Assembly: GCF_024347495.1 (NCBI RefSeq)
Contig: NZ_AP025491.1
Coordinates: 1,426,001 to 1,490,000 of the forward strand
Length of the DNA: 64,000 nt
From: Vibrio gallaecicus
GTDB lineage: Bacteria; Pseudomonadota; Gammaproteobacteria; Enterobacterales; Vibrionaceae
Direction of reading: 5' to 3'
Below are positions 1 to 9,279 of this stretch, piece by piece; within the stretch, counting starts at the first letter, position 1; the number at the start of each line of letters is the position of its first letter. The notes below the pieces were generated by a model that saw nothing but the letters and a program-made list of their open reading frames with translations, ran no database searches and was not told where the DNA came from. The position numbers and the translations under genes are program-made.

Positions 1-1149
1 TTTGCTGTAAATGAAGCAGGGGTTGGCGGGAAAGATGGAGAATGGTTAGCAGAAGGTATGTCTTTACATTCATTGTACCCAGACCATGCTAAACCAAACC
101 TAATGATAGGTAACCATGACTTAGTGCGTTTTGGAGACTTAATGCAACGTGGTGATATTGCATCTCCACAAGATAAAGAATACTGGCAACGTTACAAAGC
201 GGCTTTCTCTTTCCAAGCGGCTTATACAGGACCTATTACGACTTATTACGGCGATGAAATTGGCGATCAGTTAGAAGGATTTGCAAGTAAGGTTTGGACA
301 GATGGCTGCGCGGTTGATGGCTTATGTGATGATCACGTTGCCCGTACAAGTGCAAAAATTGAAAACATTACGGCTCAGCTAAACGCTAATGAGCAAGATC
401 TAAAACAATACGTTACGGATTTGATGGAGCTGAGAAAAAATCACCCTGCATTATCGCAAGGTAAACGTACCAACCTTATTGCCAGTGACGTCGCTTATGT
501 TGACCACAAAGCCTTTGAAGACAAAGCCATTGTTTACGCGGTTAATGTGACAGATCAAGCTCAAACCATCGCGCTATCGCAAGAAAAATCGGCTTCTTTA
601 GATGACTTGAACGACCTTCAGTCTAACCAAGCTATTGCTGCTAATAATGGGGAATATGCCATTGCCCTTGAACCTTTTGAAGCTCGCTTCTTAGAAGTGA
701 CTAAACCGAGTGACAAAGCGCCTATTGGGGTGGTTATCGCAACCGGAGGCGAAGTGGGGAGCGGTTTCATGGCTCAATGTGATAATCCAACCGTTGAAGG
801 TACAGGTCCTATCACTAGTCAGCTTTATGTCGTAGGTAACTTCGCAGATTCTGGTTGGAAGCATGTAGCAAAACGCGGATTAAAATATAAGGGCGATAAC
901 ACCTATCAAGTTGTCACTACTGAAAAACCAGGTAGCTATCGCATGCAGTATGCTTCTAAATCGTGGTCTCCACAATTTACGGCAGATGGTCTAAACCTTA
1001 AGTTGGGGCAAATGAATCCACTAACCAAAGGTGGCTATGGTCAAGATACAGCAATTACGATCCGTAATGGTGGTAAGTATGTATGGAGCTTACAGTTCGA
1101 TGACTCAGGTAAACCATTACAAATTATGGCTTCAAAGTGTGCGGAATAA
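1..1149 (+). CDS. Alpha-amylase, GH13 family (5' end outside the window)
   Basis: The reading frame is open from base 1, so this is the C-terminal part of a longer protein and the first in-window ATG (58) is internal. It shows the GH13 conserved region IV as NHD (bases 112-120), followed by a TYYGDEIGD segment typical of the end of the amylase barrel. Family members hydrolyse internal alpha-1,4 links of starch or maltodextrin. The last ~140 residues look like a separate beta-sandwich, possibly starch-binding, with two cysteines (one near its start, one at the C-terminal CAE) that could form a disulfide. That would fit a periplasmic or secreted enzyme, but the signal peptide lies outside the window. 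The gene ends at a strong bidirectional terminator. Confidence 0.85.
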   Translation, partial: FAVNEAGVGGKDGEWLAEGMSLHSLYPDHAKPNLMIGNHDLVRFGDLMQRGDIASPQDKEYWQRYKAAFSFQAAYTGPITTYYGDEIGDQLEGFASKVWTDGCAVDGLCDDHVARTSAKIENITAQLNANEQDLKQYVTDLMELRKNHPALSQGKRTNLIASDVAYVDHKAFEDKAIVYAVNVTDQAQTIALSQEKSASLDDLNDLQSNQAIAANNGEYAIALEPFEARFLEVTKPSDKAPIGVVIATGGEVGSGFMAQCDNPTVEGTGPITSQLYVVGNFADSGWKHVAKRGLKYKGDNTYQVVTTEKPGSYRMQYASKSWSPQFTADGLNLKLGQMNPLTKGGYGQDTAITIRNGGKYVWSLQFDDSGKPLQIMASKCAE

Positions 1150-1178
1150 TCACTGCTTAAATAGATAAATAGGCAGAA

Positions 1179-1215
1179 AAAAAGCCCCAGACGATACACT
1201 CGCTTGGGGCTTTTT
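1179..1215. terminator. Bidirectional terminator between amylase and RNA methyltransferase genes
   Basis: An inverted repeat pairs AAAAAGCCCCAG with CTTGGGGCTTTTT, with A-run and T-run on the two sides. It can act as an intrinsic terminator for both convergent genes. Confidence 0.85.
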
Positions 1216-1238
1216 AATGAATAAAATAAACAGCTCGA

Positions 1239-1748
1239 TTACGACTTCACAAGCAAGTGATTGCGATTATCACGGCTACTACGAATAAGCTCATCACTCT
1301 CATCCATATCTTCTGATTTTGCCAAGCGGTCATAAAGCAACACGTTCACCGTTGCAGCAAGGTTCATGCAGCCTACAGTAGGAACATAAACCACATGGTC
1401 AGCACGGTCTGCAACATCTTGAGTGATTGACCCATCTTCAGGACCAAATATATATATGGCTTTCTCAGGATGCTTAAAACGAGGTAAAGGTACTGCGCCT
1501 TCCGCTAATTCTACACATACGATCTGGGTGTCGGGGTCTAAGTCATCAAGAAATGACTCAGCAAAAGTAAGAGGAATCGTTCGTGCCGCACTTTTCGTAT
1601 CAGTATGAAACTTAGCAGCTTTAGCATAACGCTGACCCGTGTATTTAACTTCATCAACTTGGTAGCAGCCAGCCGCGCGCATTACCGCACCCACGTTGGT
1701 TGGGCTTTTAGGGTTGGTTAGCCCTACGGTTACATGGCTTTTTTTCAT
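1239..1748 (-). CDS. RNA 2'-O-methyltransferase, SpoU/TrmH family
   Basis: A 169-residue protein with the three SPOUT motifs: NPKSPTNVGAVMRA at residues 12-25 (Asn and Arg of motif 1), IFGPEDGS at 100-107 (motif 2) and VPTVGCMNLAATVNVLLYD at 122-140 (motif 3, the knotted SAM-binding loop). The family methylates ribose 2'-OH groups in tRNA or rRNA. The protein is a bare catalytic domain close to TrmL in size, but its start and tail differ from what I recall of TrmL, so the exact target RNA is open. A weak GAG ribosome-binding sequence precedes the ATG. It stands alone and converges on the amylase gene. Confidence 0.85.
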   Translation of the reverse strand: MKKSHVTVGLTNPKSPTNVGAVMRAAGCYQVDEVKYTGQRYAKAAKFHTDTKSAARTIPLTFAESFLDDLDPDTQIVCVELAEGAVPLPRFKHPEKAIYIFGPEDGSITQDVADRADHVVYVPTVGCMNLAATVNVLLYDRLAKSEDMDESDELIRSSRDNRNHLLVKS

Positions 1749-1962
1749 CGTTCATCTCACTTCGCAAAGCTTCAGCACAAGAGCGTGCAGGAAAGCGCCG
1801 CATTCTAGCAAAGCCCCCACTCACTCGCCAAGCCCAGTAAGCCTGTTTAGTGGAATTTATAAGCGAGGGTCAACTTTAGATTTGAAGATTCAATCTATTG
1901 TTTTGGTAAATTTATTGGTTGGCTGACAGTTACTTGTTGGTTGATAGTTACTTAATAGTGAG

Positions 1963-2838
1963 TTACTTAATTGATAACTGCTCAGAGAGATAGTCCACCA
2001 GCAGGCGAACTTTAGGAGATAAGTTTCTATTGTGAGGATAAAGCGCCCAGATCCCTTCTTTGTCGTCTCGAAAGTCAGAAAGAACCTCAACCAATTGGCC
2101 AGATTCCAGCTCTTCACTCACGTAATAATCCGGGAGTTGAACTAAACCGACGCTCTGTTTGGCTGCATCTAACAAGGCTAATCCGCTATTACACTTAATA
2201 CGACCATTCACTCGAACGCTTCGGGATTGCTTATTTTCTTTAAAGCGCCAATGCTCGAAGCTTCCCAGTAAACACTGATGGTTAGCAAGCTCAGACAAAG
2301 TATGAGGCTCGCCATATCGCTCAATATATTCAGGGCTAGCACAAATGAACAGCTGCCTTTGAGAGAGCTTCTTAGCAATCAAGCTGGAATCTTCCAAGCG
2401 GCCTAAACGAATCGCGACATCAACGCCAGAGTCAATCAGATCCAGCTTTTGATTGGTCAACATCAATTCCAATTCCACCTGCGGATACAGCTTTAAAAAT
2501 CGGTGTAAAATTGGGGCAAGTTCTCGTTCGCCATAAGTCACAGGCGCAGTCACTTTCAATAAACCTTTCGGCGTCGATTGCATTTGGGTAACAGCAAGCT
2601 CAGCAATTTCTAGACCTTCCACTAACTGCTTACATTGCTGAAAGTACAGTTGCCCCGCTTCCGTCAGGGACACTTTTCTTGTGGTTCGGTTTAAAAGCTT
2701 AACAGCCAAACGTTCTTCAAGGTTGGCGACACGTCGGCTTATTTGAGCAACCGATGTTGCAAGCTTTTGCGCGGCGCCAGTAAAGCTTTCACGTTCTGCC
2801 ACTGCAACAAACTCACTGACCCCTTCCCAATTTGCCAT
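1963..2838 (-). CDS. LysR-family transcriptional regulator
   Basis: A 291-residue LysR protein. The N-terminal winged helix-turn-helix (about residues 5-64) contains FTGAAQKLATSVAQISRRVA, and the rest is the effector-binding domain with the usual IRLG and LPDYYV segments. The sequence style is that of the CrgA/DmlR branch. It lies 125 bases downstream of the EamA transporter gene on the same strand, so the two may be co-transcribed or the regulator may control that exporter; this is inference. Near-duplicate motifs of the type GTTGGTTGA-AGTTACTT follow its 3' end (about 1910-1955), with no clear terminator. Confidence 0.85.
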   Translation of the reverse strand: MANWEGVSEFVAVAERESFTGAAQKLATSVAQISRRVANLEERLAVKLLNRTTRKVSLTEAGQLYFQQCKQLVEGLEIAELAVTQMQSTPKGLLKVTAPVTYGERELAPILHRFLKLYPQVELELMLTNQKLDLIDSGVDVAIRLGRLEDSSLIAKKLSQRQLFICASPEYIERYGEPHTLSELANHQCLLGSFEHWRFKENKQSRSVRVNGRIKCNSGLALLDAAKQSVGLVQLPDYYVSEELESGQLVEVLSDFRDDKEGIWALYPHNRNLSPKVRLLVDYLSEQLSIK

Positions 2839-2963
2839 CTAAACTGCCTATATGATTTTTAAAACCTGTCATACAGTGTATTTGAGTTATAAAAAGGAGT
2901 CACGCTCGCCGTTTTTCATTCTTCCCCACAGTTATGCCGATTACTTAGCAAAGGGCACTACAA

Positions 2964-3875
2964 TTACTTAACAAGAGACAGATCAGAAGCTTGGTCTTGA
3001 TGTCTAATTAATATTTTGGGCTTTCTAGTGACTAAGTACACAGCCAACGCTGCAAGAGCAAAGCCTAACCCGCCAAGCGCATCAAAAGACTCACCAAACA
3101 TTAACCAGGCTTGAATGGCTGTAACAGGTGGCACAAGATAAAAAACAGATGCAACTGAAGATGCAGCCCCGTGCTCAACCATATACAAAAGGAGCAATAC
3201 AGCAAAACAAGACAACACCACCACTAACCATAACAGTGTTAATAAAAACTCAATACTCCAGTCTACTTTCCCTGTTTCGAATTGCATCGCTACTGGTGCA
3301 AACAACATCCCTGCCGCTAGGTATTGGATCATTGCGGAACCCACAATATCCGTCCCTTGGCAAAATCGTTTCTGGTAAAGCGTACCAAATGTAATACCAA
3401 ATAATGCAAGCATACAGGTACCAAAAGCGAATAAGCGATGTTCGTCATTTTGCCACTCAATATCGCCAATCAAAACCAAGCATATGCCTAAGAATCCAAG
3501 CCCTAATCCTAGCCATTGAGAAAGCCTGAACTTCTGTTGTGAAAAACCCACCATCACAAGAGCCGTGATGATTGGCTGTAAACCAACTAGCAAAGAACTG
3601 AGCCCAGCCGGCATACCAGAACCAATCGCTAGATAGCTCCCGCCAAGATAAAAACCATGGATAAGCACGCCAACGATAAAGGCATGAATGAAGGCTTTTC
3701 CTTTAGGTATGTTTCGCTTCAATAGCCAGACTAGTGCACCAAAAAGCATGACATTTCCTACCATACGAATCGATAGCAAAGTCGCCGGTTCTGCGTATTC
3801 CAAACCTAACCTTGCTCCAATAAATCCTGACGCCCAAAGCCAAACAAATACAAATGGAATCAATTTTAACAACAT
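2964..3875 (-). CDS. EamA/DMT-family transporter
   Basis: A 303-residue, highly hydrophobic protein with about ten predicted membrane helices in two EamA repeats. It starts LIPFVFVWLWASGFIGARLG, the usual opening of RhaT/YdcZ-like drug/metabolite transporters. Family members export amino acids, nucleosides or drugs; the substrate here is unknown. The ATG is preceded by a GAGG Shine-Dalgarno sequence. It is divergent from a MocR-type regulator at 4147 across 271 bases, an arrangement often seen when a MocR protein controls an exporter of an amine or amino acid. The LysR gene follows on the same strand. Confidence 0.85.
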   Translation of the reverse strand: MLLKLIPFVFVWLWASGFIGARLGLEYAEPATLLSIRMVGNVMLFGALVWLLKRNIPKGKAFIHAFIVGVLIHGFYLGGSYLAIGSGMPAGLSSLLVGLQPIITALVMVGFSQQKFRLSQWLGLGLGFLGICLVLIGDIEWQNDEHRLFAFGTCMLALFGITFGTLYQKRFCQGTDIVGSAMIQYLAAGMLFAPVAMQFETGKVDWSIEFLLTLLWLVVVLSCFAVLLLLYMVEHGAASSVASVFYLVPPVTAIQAWLMFGESFDALGGLGFALAALAVYLVTRKPKILIRHQDQASDLSLVK

Positions 3876-4072
3876 AATCAGGCCTCAGGTCGTTGATGGA
3901 ATATGCAGCTACTTTAATTGGGTACAAGAAACTTAAAAGATACAGATTTAATCAATTTTTTGGGTACAGATTTGAGACTTAAATAGAGAGGCGCGGTAAA
4001 GTAATTCACACGATACGTTGCAAATAACTTCTGCAGTGCAATAAGCGTTTTAGCTTTGGTTTAGATACGGCG

Positions 4073-4108
4073 ATGGCAATGGCAATGGCAATGGCAATGG
4101 CAATGGCA
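4073..4108 (+). repeat. (ATGGCA)6 tandem repeat forming a 13-codon mini-ORF
   Basis: Six perfect copies of ATGGCA. Because the unit is six bases, it reads as Met-Ala repeated six times, then TGT and TAG (stop at 4112-4114), ending 32 bases before the MocR start and out of frame with it. No good ribosome-binding site precedes it. Copy-number change would alter promoter or leader spacing without breaking this frame. Confidence 0.8.
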
Positions 4109-4146
4109 TGTTAGGAAATGAGTAGATACGAAAAAATAGGAAAGGC

Positions 4147-5577
4147 ATGAATTCGAAGAGTAAATACCATCAAGTTGAAAATCATTTATTACTTTCTATC
4201 GAGAAAGGGGTTTTCATGCCTGAAGATAAGCTCCCATCGATCAGGATTTTAAGCCAACAGCTCAACGTAAGTAAAAACACAGTAATTCGAGCCTACCAAG
4301 AACTTGAAGCCGTTGGGATTATCTATTCGGTTGCCAAATCTGGGTATCGGGTGAAGCCAAATTTAACTCAGCAACAATCCATTCCTGTAGAACCTAGTAA
4401 AGTTGATTTACTGTCTCTCTCTAAGTCGGTACTCAGCTACCCTGAAGGGAAGCCGATTTTGCCAACCGGATCTGCCCACCCAAATACTAATTCGAATGCC
4501 ATTAAAAGCTTATACGCTGAAGTCGGCAGGCATAGCCGAATGCAGAGCCAAATACCAAGCCATTACCAACTGCCTCCAGGCAACGATCTGCTGATTCAAC
4601 AGCTACTGCGGATCAGTCAAAGTATGGGAATTAATGCCGCTAAAAGTGACTTGGCGATTACTCATGGAGCACAGCAGGGTATCAGCCTTGCATTGCGAGC
4701 ACTTACTCAGCCCGGAGACATAGTAGCGATTGAATCTCCATGTTATTTCGGCAGCTTATTATTACTTGAATCGTTAGGCTTACAAGTATTAGAAATACCC
4801 AGTAATGACCATTACGGAATTGATGTAGAAGAACTTAAAAAATCAATACAAAAGTGGCCGGTGAAAGCCATTATTGTTACACCTAACTTCACGAACCCTT
4901 CAGGTGCAAGAATGCCTCTAGAGCATAGGAAGAAATTGCTCAGCTACAGTGAAGATATCCCTATTATTGAAGATGATGTGTTTGGCGGGTTAAGCGCAGA
5001 CAGCGGGCTTCCCGCTTTAAAAGCGCTGGATAAAACAGGCAGAGTTATTTACGTCAGCTCCCTATCTAAAACTCTAGACTCAAGGCTAAGAATTGGTTGG
5101 ATCATTTCAGAGCGCTATCAAAAACAGATCGAGAAACATTTGATCTGTGAAAGTATGGGAAGCTTGAATTTAATGCAGTCAGCCGTAGGTGAGTTTTTAA
5201 CGACTGGGAAGTATCGTAGCCATTTAACCAAAATGCGCCGCGTGTATCAGCACAACCAAAAGCGTTTTGCCCATTATTTGGTGCAATCATTGAACCAGTT
5301 TTCGAACTTAGAAAACCGTTTTAATTTAACTCGCCCTCAAGGCTCGTACCTCGTTTGGTTAACTTTGCCTTTTGAGGTAGACAGTTCTCTTCTTTATCGG
5401 GAATGCCAAGAGCAAAAAATCATCATTCTACCGGGTACCGTATTCGGCACAAAAGAGCAGTATAAAAATTGCGTTCGAATGAGTGTGGCAAATTTTGAAG
5501 ACACAAAAGACTGGCGAATCGGTATAGAAAAATTCGCGAGCCTTGTCAGTAAACATGTCTCAGAGAGAAACCGTTAA
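4147..5577 (+). CDS. MocR-family regulator (GntR HTH fused to an aminotransferase-like domain)
   Basis: A 476-residue fusion. Residues 1-75 form a GntR winged helix (LPSIRILSQQLNVSKNTVIR), and residues ~100-465 have the fold type I aminotransferase layout with the PLP lysine in the SSLSKTLDSRLRIGW segment. MocR proteins use PLP or its amino-acid adducts as effector rather than catalysing transamination. A clear AGGAAAGG ribosome-binding site precedes the ATG. It is divergent from the EamA exporter, its most likely target by context. The intergenic region carries a six-copy ATGGCA repeat close to the start codon. Confidence 0.88.
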   Translation: MNSKSKYHQVENHLLLSIEKGVFMPEDKLPSIRILSQQLNVSKNTVIRAYQELEAVGIIYSVAKSGYRVKPNLTQQQSIPVEPSKVDLLSLSKSVLSYPEGKPILPTGSAHPNTNSNAIKSLYAEVGRHSRMQSQIPSHYQLPPGNDLLIQQLLRISQSMGINAAKSDLAITHGAQQGISLALRALTQPGDIVAIESPCYFGSLLLLESLGLQVLEIPSNDHYGIDVEELKKSIQKWPVKAIIVTPNFTNPSGARMPLEHRKKLLSYSEDIPIIEDDVFGGLSADSGLPALKALDKTGRVIYVSSLSKTLDSRLRIGWIISERYQKQIEKHLICESMGSLNLMQSAVGEFLTTGKYRSHLTKMRRVYQHNQKRFAHYLVQSLNQFSNLENRFNLTRPQGSYLVWLTLPFEVDSSLLYRECQEQKIIILPGTVFGTKEQYKNCVRMSVANFEDTKDWRIGIEKFASLVSKHVSERNR

Positions 5578-5591
5578 CTAACCCAAATCTA

Positions 5592-5615
5592 AAAACCAAA
5601 ACCAAAACCAAAACC
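5592..5615. repeat. (AAAACC)4 tandem repeat
   Basis: Four perfect AAAACC copies lie directly after the MocR stop codon and run into the inverted repeat at 5617. No function is evident. Confidence 0.75.
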
Positions 5616-5616
5616 A

Positions 5617-5690
5617 AAAAAGCTTAGTTTCAAAATCTAGAAATTCGCATAATGCTGGCTTCTAAACTTCAAAATCTAAGCTTTTTAATT
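5617..5690 (+). terminator. Possible long-loop terminator after the MocR gene
   Basis: AAAAAGCTTAG (5617-5627) pairs with CTAAGCTTTTT (5676-5686) across a ~48-base loop, ending in a T-run. The large loop makes it less certain than the other terminators here. Confidence 0.45.
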
Positions 5691-5790
5691 AGTAGGCTTA
5701 AACGATAAGTTAACATCGTTAAAAGCTTTTAGTTGGAAGGTTCCACTCTAATGTAAGCTAACCAAACCTAATAACTGCATACCAAAATAG

Positions 5791-7428
5791 TTACACTTCA
5801 AATTGAGACACTAATGAATCCAGTGACTCACATTGCTCAGCTAATGCCATACATGCGTTTTCTGCACTGCTGGCCATTTCAACCATATGCATTGTACTTT
5901 CCGCAATTCTTTGGACATTTTGGTTCACATCTTCAGATACATTAGATTGCTGAGAAGCGGCAATCGCAATTTGTGTGTTCATCTCATTCATAAGACCGAT
6001 AGAGCTTCGAATTTCACTCAAAGAAGACGCCGCAGTTTCCGCTTGCTCGATGGTTTTTTCACTGCTCTGCTTGCTCTCATTCATCACACCAACCGCTTGC
6101 TTGGCACCCGCTTCTAAACGTTCAATCATTGACTCGATTTCACCAGTACTCTCTTGCGTTTTACTTGCCAAAGCACGAACTTCATCCGCTACTACAGCAA
6201 AGCCACGCCCTTGCTCTCCAGCTCGTGCAGCTTCAATCGCAGCGTTCAACGCCAATAAGTTGGTTTGTTCAGCGATACCTTTAATAACGCCCAAAATGGA
6301 AGCGATATTTTTAACATCACTATCCAATTCGTGCACAACACTGCTTGCGTGATCTATATCTGTTGCAAGTTGCTCAATTGAAGTCACTGTAGACCCAAGA
6401 GTATTGTTGGCGGATTCTACTTCGCTATTGGCACTATTACTGGCAGTAGCTGCATCATTTGCATTGTTGCTTACCGTTTCACTGGTGACCTGCATCTCAT
6501 GAACAGCAGCCGCTACTACTTCACTTTCTTGCTGTTGATTTGCAGAGAACTCCGCCACACTTTGGGTTAATGATTTGATGTTTTCCATCTCAGCACGCAC
6601 CGCATTGGAAGCAAAAATAACTTGTTCAACCGTGATGTGAATCTTGCTGACGAACTCATTAAAAGCCCCACTTAAACGACCAATTTCATCTGTCCCTTCC
6701 ACTGTCATTCTCTGTGATAAGTCACCGTCTCCTGAAGCAATCTCATTCATCGCTTTTTCAACATTCTGGATCGGTTTAATGATGAAACGATTTGAAGACC
6801 ACATCGCAAACACTGCAGCAAAAAATGCTACGCCAATACCAATCTCTAGAGTCAATTTACTCGACTGTATCGAATCATCCGCTTGTTTACGCAAAGCAAT
6901 TTGTTTCGTTTCAATCAGTCCTCGAATTGAAATTAGTTGCTCACGAATTGTGGTGAATTCTTTATCAATGGCATGAGATTGCGATTCGTTATATGCGTGT
7001 GCATTCTGCGGGTTATTAAACATAGGTTCGTGTAGTGACACCCAGTTACGCATTGATTTTACAAGCCGTGTTAATTCACCTCGTGAAGAAGAGTTAAGCA
7101 CACCTGCATCATAAAGTTGTTGGACACTTTCAAACCTTGGCACGATTTTGTAGGCGTTATCTTTAAATTCGTGTTGCTGGTACGCAATAGCAGCGTCATC
7201 GTCAGCAAGCAGTAAGCCTTGGGCCGCTGCAATTACTTGGTAAATATCTCGGTAACCATCTTCGATATTTTCAAGGACTGGCTGCACTACATTATTCAGT
7301 TCATGGTTTATTGCGGCCTGTTCATTCGACTTAACAACGTTAAGCACTGTTACCATAAAAAACAGAACAACAATAACGATCAGAGGGATCGCGATTTTAC
7401 TCTTAATGGAAATATTGTTGATATTCAT
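5791..7428 (-). CDS. Methyl-accepting chemotaxis protein
   Basis: A 545-residue chemoreceptor. A first membrane helix (about residues 10-32) is followed by a ~150-residue periplasmic helical domain, a second membrane helix near 190-215 ([15 protein letters not shown]), a HAMP domain, and the cytoplasmic signalling hairpin with the hallmark tip [20 protein letters not shown]. It would transmit ligand binding to CheA/CheW and so flagellar rotation. The periplasmic domain resembles a four-helix bundle, and the ligand cannot be read from sequence. There is no obvious operon partner; a weak GAG ribosome-binding site precedes the ATG. Confidence 0.92.
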   Translation of the reverse strand: MNINNISIKSKIAIPLIVIVVLFFMVTVLNVVKSNEQAAINHELNNVVQPVLENIEDGYRDIYQVIAAAQGLLLADDDAAIAYQQHEFKDNAYKIVPRFESVQQLYDAGVLNSSSRGELTRLVKSMRNWVSLHEPMFNNPQNAHAYNESQSHAIDKEFTTIREQLISIRGLIETKQIALRKQADDSIQSSKLTLEIGIGVAFFAAVFAMWSSNRFIIKPIQNVEKAMNEIASGDGDLSQRMTVEGTDEIGRLSGAFNEFVSKIHITVEQVIFASNAVRAEMENIKSLTQSVAEFSANQQQESEVVAAAVHEMQVTSETVSNNANDAATASNSANSEVESANNTLGSTVTSIEQLATDIDHASSVVHELDSDVKNIASILGVIKGIAEQTNLLALNAAIEAARAGEQGRGFAVVADEVRALASKTQESTGEIESMIERLEAGAKQAVGVMNESKQSSEKTIEQAETAASSLSEIRSSIGLMNEMNTQIAIAASQQSNVSEDVNQNVQRIAESTMHMVEMASSAENACMALAEQCESLDSLVSQFEV

Positions 7429-7718
7429 AAAGGCTCTACAACCATATAAGTGAGGGATAAGAAATAAGTTGCAATAATATACCGTACAAGGCGTATTTAT
7501 AGCTAGGTGTTTGAGAAGTAACTCTCAAATTTAGACTGCAGTATAAGCCTAGCAGTAAAAACCTTTCGGGGTACTTTTCTCTCAACATTTCAATAGGTGT
7601 GCAATTTTCAATCAATTGATTTAATTATAGTCAGTATCAGTTAAGCTAATGCAGTAAAACTGGTGAACTCACTTAAATAGCCTCATAATGTACGGCTCAA
7701 AAATAAGTAGGTAAAAGC

Positions 7719-8150
7719 ATGAAAATTTGTGGTGTTGAAATTAAAGGCAATGATGCAATCATCTGTCTCCTTTCGCTTTCTGACGGTGTATTTAACATTC
7801 CAGACTGCCGAGTTTCGAAGGTTTCTATTGGTGATGCAAACGACACACAGAAAATGAAAGACTTTCAATTTTCTTTTGCAAAACTTATGGAAGATTACCA
7901 AGTAGACAAGGTTGTTATTCGCCAACGTCAAACTAAAGGCAAATTTGCTGGCGGTGGTTTTGGTTTCAAACTTGAAGCGGCGATTCAACTGATTAACGAC
8001 CTTGATGTCGTGGTAGTTGCTCCAACTCAAATTAAAGAAAACCTTAAGCGTCATCCATTAATGATGAAGTTTAAAGAAACAGGTCTTAAGCAATACCAAG
8101 AAGCTCCGTTCACAACGGCTTATGCTTGCTTAATGGACAAAAGTGCTTAA
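7719..8150 (+). CDS. DUF3010 family protein
   Basis: A 143-residue protein that I recognise as DUF3010 from its opening MKICGVEIKGNDAIICLLSL and the VDKVVIRQRQTKGKFAGGGFGF core. The start resembles the first strand of an RNase H/actin-like fold (glycine-rich V-E-I-K-G-N-D), but no catalytic role is established and none is claimed. The ATG has a good TAGG ribosome-binding site. It is a single-gene unit closed by two hairpins, the second a very stable terminator shared with the convergent yidZ gene. Confidence 0.75.
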   Translation: MKICGVEIKGNDAIICLLSLSDGVFNIPDCRVSKVSIGDANDTQKMKDFQFSFAKLMEDYQVDKVVIRQRQTKGKFAGGGFGFKLEAAIQLINDLDVVVVAPTQIKENLKRHPLMMKFKETGLKQYQEAPFTTAYACLMDKSA

Positions 8151-8160
8151 TCGTCTTATT

Positions 8161-8198
8161 TTACAATTCTAGTGAGCCTTCATTAGAATTGTAAAAAT
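8161..8198 (+). terminator. Hairpin terminator after DUF3010 gene
   Basis: TTACAATTCTA (8161-8171) pairs with TAGAATTGTAA (8184-8194), followed by AAA rather than a T-run. It is probably an RNA hairpin acting together with the next terminator. Confidence 0.5.
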
Positions 8199-8210
8199 CG
8201 AGCAGCAATA

Positions 8211-8269
8211 AAAAATGGCGGTTATTTAGCGTTCTTTTTAATTAAGAACATTAAATAACCGCCATTTTT
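8211..8269. terminator. Strong bidirectional terminator between DUF3010 and yidZ genes
   Basis: Eighteen of 19 bases pair between 8211-8229 (AAAAATGGCGGTTATTTA...) and 8251-8269. An inner GTTCTT/AAGAAC stem extends it, and A- and T-runs flank it. It lies between convergent genes. Confidence 0.85.
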
Positions 8270-8325
8270 ACATCTGAATAATGCCTAAACTTAATGAGTG
8301 TTCACATTGAAGTTAACCGCTAAAG

Positions 8326-9279
8326 CTAAAATTGATATAAAGATTTAATAGTTTCTCTTAGCCAAATAATCACCGGATTATAAGCGTTTCTTTTGTGCCA
8401 TAACATAGTGAAAGGAATGAGTAATTTATCTTTGTATTCATCATTAAGTGGAATGGGCAGACACACTAAATTTGGGTGCAATTGCTCAGTGTATTTCGAA
8501 CAATACTGAGGTGCCGTGGTCATCATATGATGATGAGGTTGCGCTGCCATAAACAGTGACTGCTCAAAGCTCGCCATCGTCAATGCAATGTTTCTCTTCA
8601 GCTCAAGATCAATCAAAACTTCATCTAACGCCCACGTTTCACTTTTCTCCCACACGATGTTGATATGTGGGTAGCTTAAGAACGTGTCCATATTCCATTC
8701 TTGCTGTAAAGCGGGGTGATCTTTTCGCAGATAGACAACTGGCATATCATGAAATAGCACTTCAAAGTCAATAAAGTAAGGCAAAGCACTCAGCGATTCT
8801 TTCGACCTTGGGTGTGTTTCTCTTCCTGAAAAGCCGATATCTGATTCACCACGTACTAAAGCATCAATCGAGTCATAATCCCAACTGCGCGTTTTAACTT
8901 TGGCATTGGGGTATCTTTGATAGGTTTCTTTCAGTAGATCATTCAACATGATCAAAAACAGGGGCGATTCGACCTCCAAGCTCAAGGTAATGTCGCTGGG
9001 CGTTTCATCCCCTCTTTTTGTCAAAATTTGGCTGCCGATTTGTAACCAATCTTGTAGATCATGCGCCATGCTCATTGCCAAAGGGGTTGGAGCTAACCCT
9101 TGAGGCGTTTTGACAAATAGCGGGTCTTCAAACCAATCTCGCAATTTGGTGAGTGATTTACTGACAGTGGAAGGTGTAACATTCAGCTTCTTAGCCGTTT
9201 TAGAAACACTTTGCTCTTGCAGTAGCAATTGCAAAGTGAACAGTAAATTCAAATCAAGACGCGCGAGTGATTTCTTCAT
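8326..9279 (-). CDS. yidZ: LysR-family regulator, YidZ-like
   Basis: A LysR-family regulator closely matching the E. coli YidZ sequence as I recall it: a LDLNLL opening, [20 protein letters not shown] in the helix-turn-helix, IGFSGRE-HPRS in the effector domain, and LLWHKRN-NP near the end. The start is placed at the second Met (9279) because it aligns with the MKKS start of YidZ; an ATG six bases upstream is possible. It overlaps the end of mdtL by 26 bases, so translation is probably coupled. E. coli also has mdtL next to yidZ, so the pair is conserved. YidZ has been linked to anaerobic nitric oxide protection in E. coli. Confidence 0.85.
   Translation of the reverse strand: MKKSLARLDLNLLFTLQLLLQEQSVSKTAKKLNVTPSTVSKSLTKLRDWFEDPLFVKTPQGLAPTPLAMSMAHDLQDWLQIGSQILTKRGDETPSDITLSLEVESPLFLIMLNDLLKETYQRYPNAKVKTRSWDYDSIDALVRGESDIGFSGRETHPRSKESLSALPYFIDFEVLFHDMPVVYLRKDHPALQQEWNMDTFLSYPHINIVWEKSETWALDEVLIDLELKRNIALTMASFEQSLFMAAQPHHHMMTTAPQYCSKYTEQLHPNLVCLPIPLNDEYKDKLLIPFTMLWHKRNAYNPVIIWLRETIKSLYQF

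Noticed and set aside
1910..1955. Tandem direct repeat after the LysR gene
   Set aside because: Two similar GTTGGTTGA-AGTTACTT stretches exist, but they are short and imperfect; mentioned only in the LysR entry.
7490..7590. Sigma-28 promoter for the chemoreceptor at 5791
   Set aside because: An AAAGGTTT...GCTTATA pair was seen, but spacing and the -10 box do not fit well enough.
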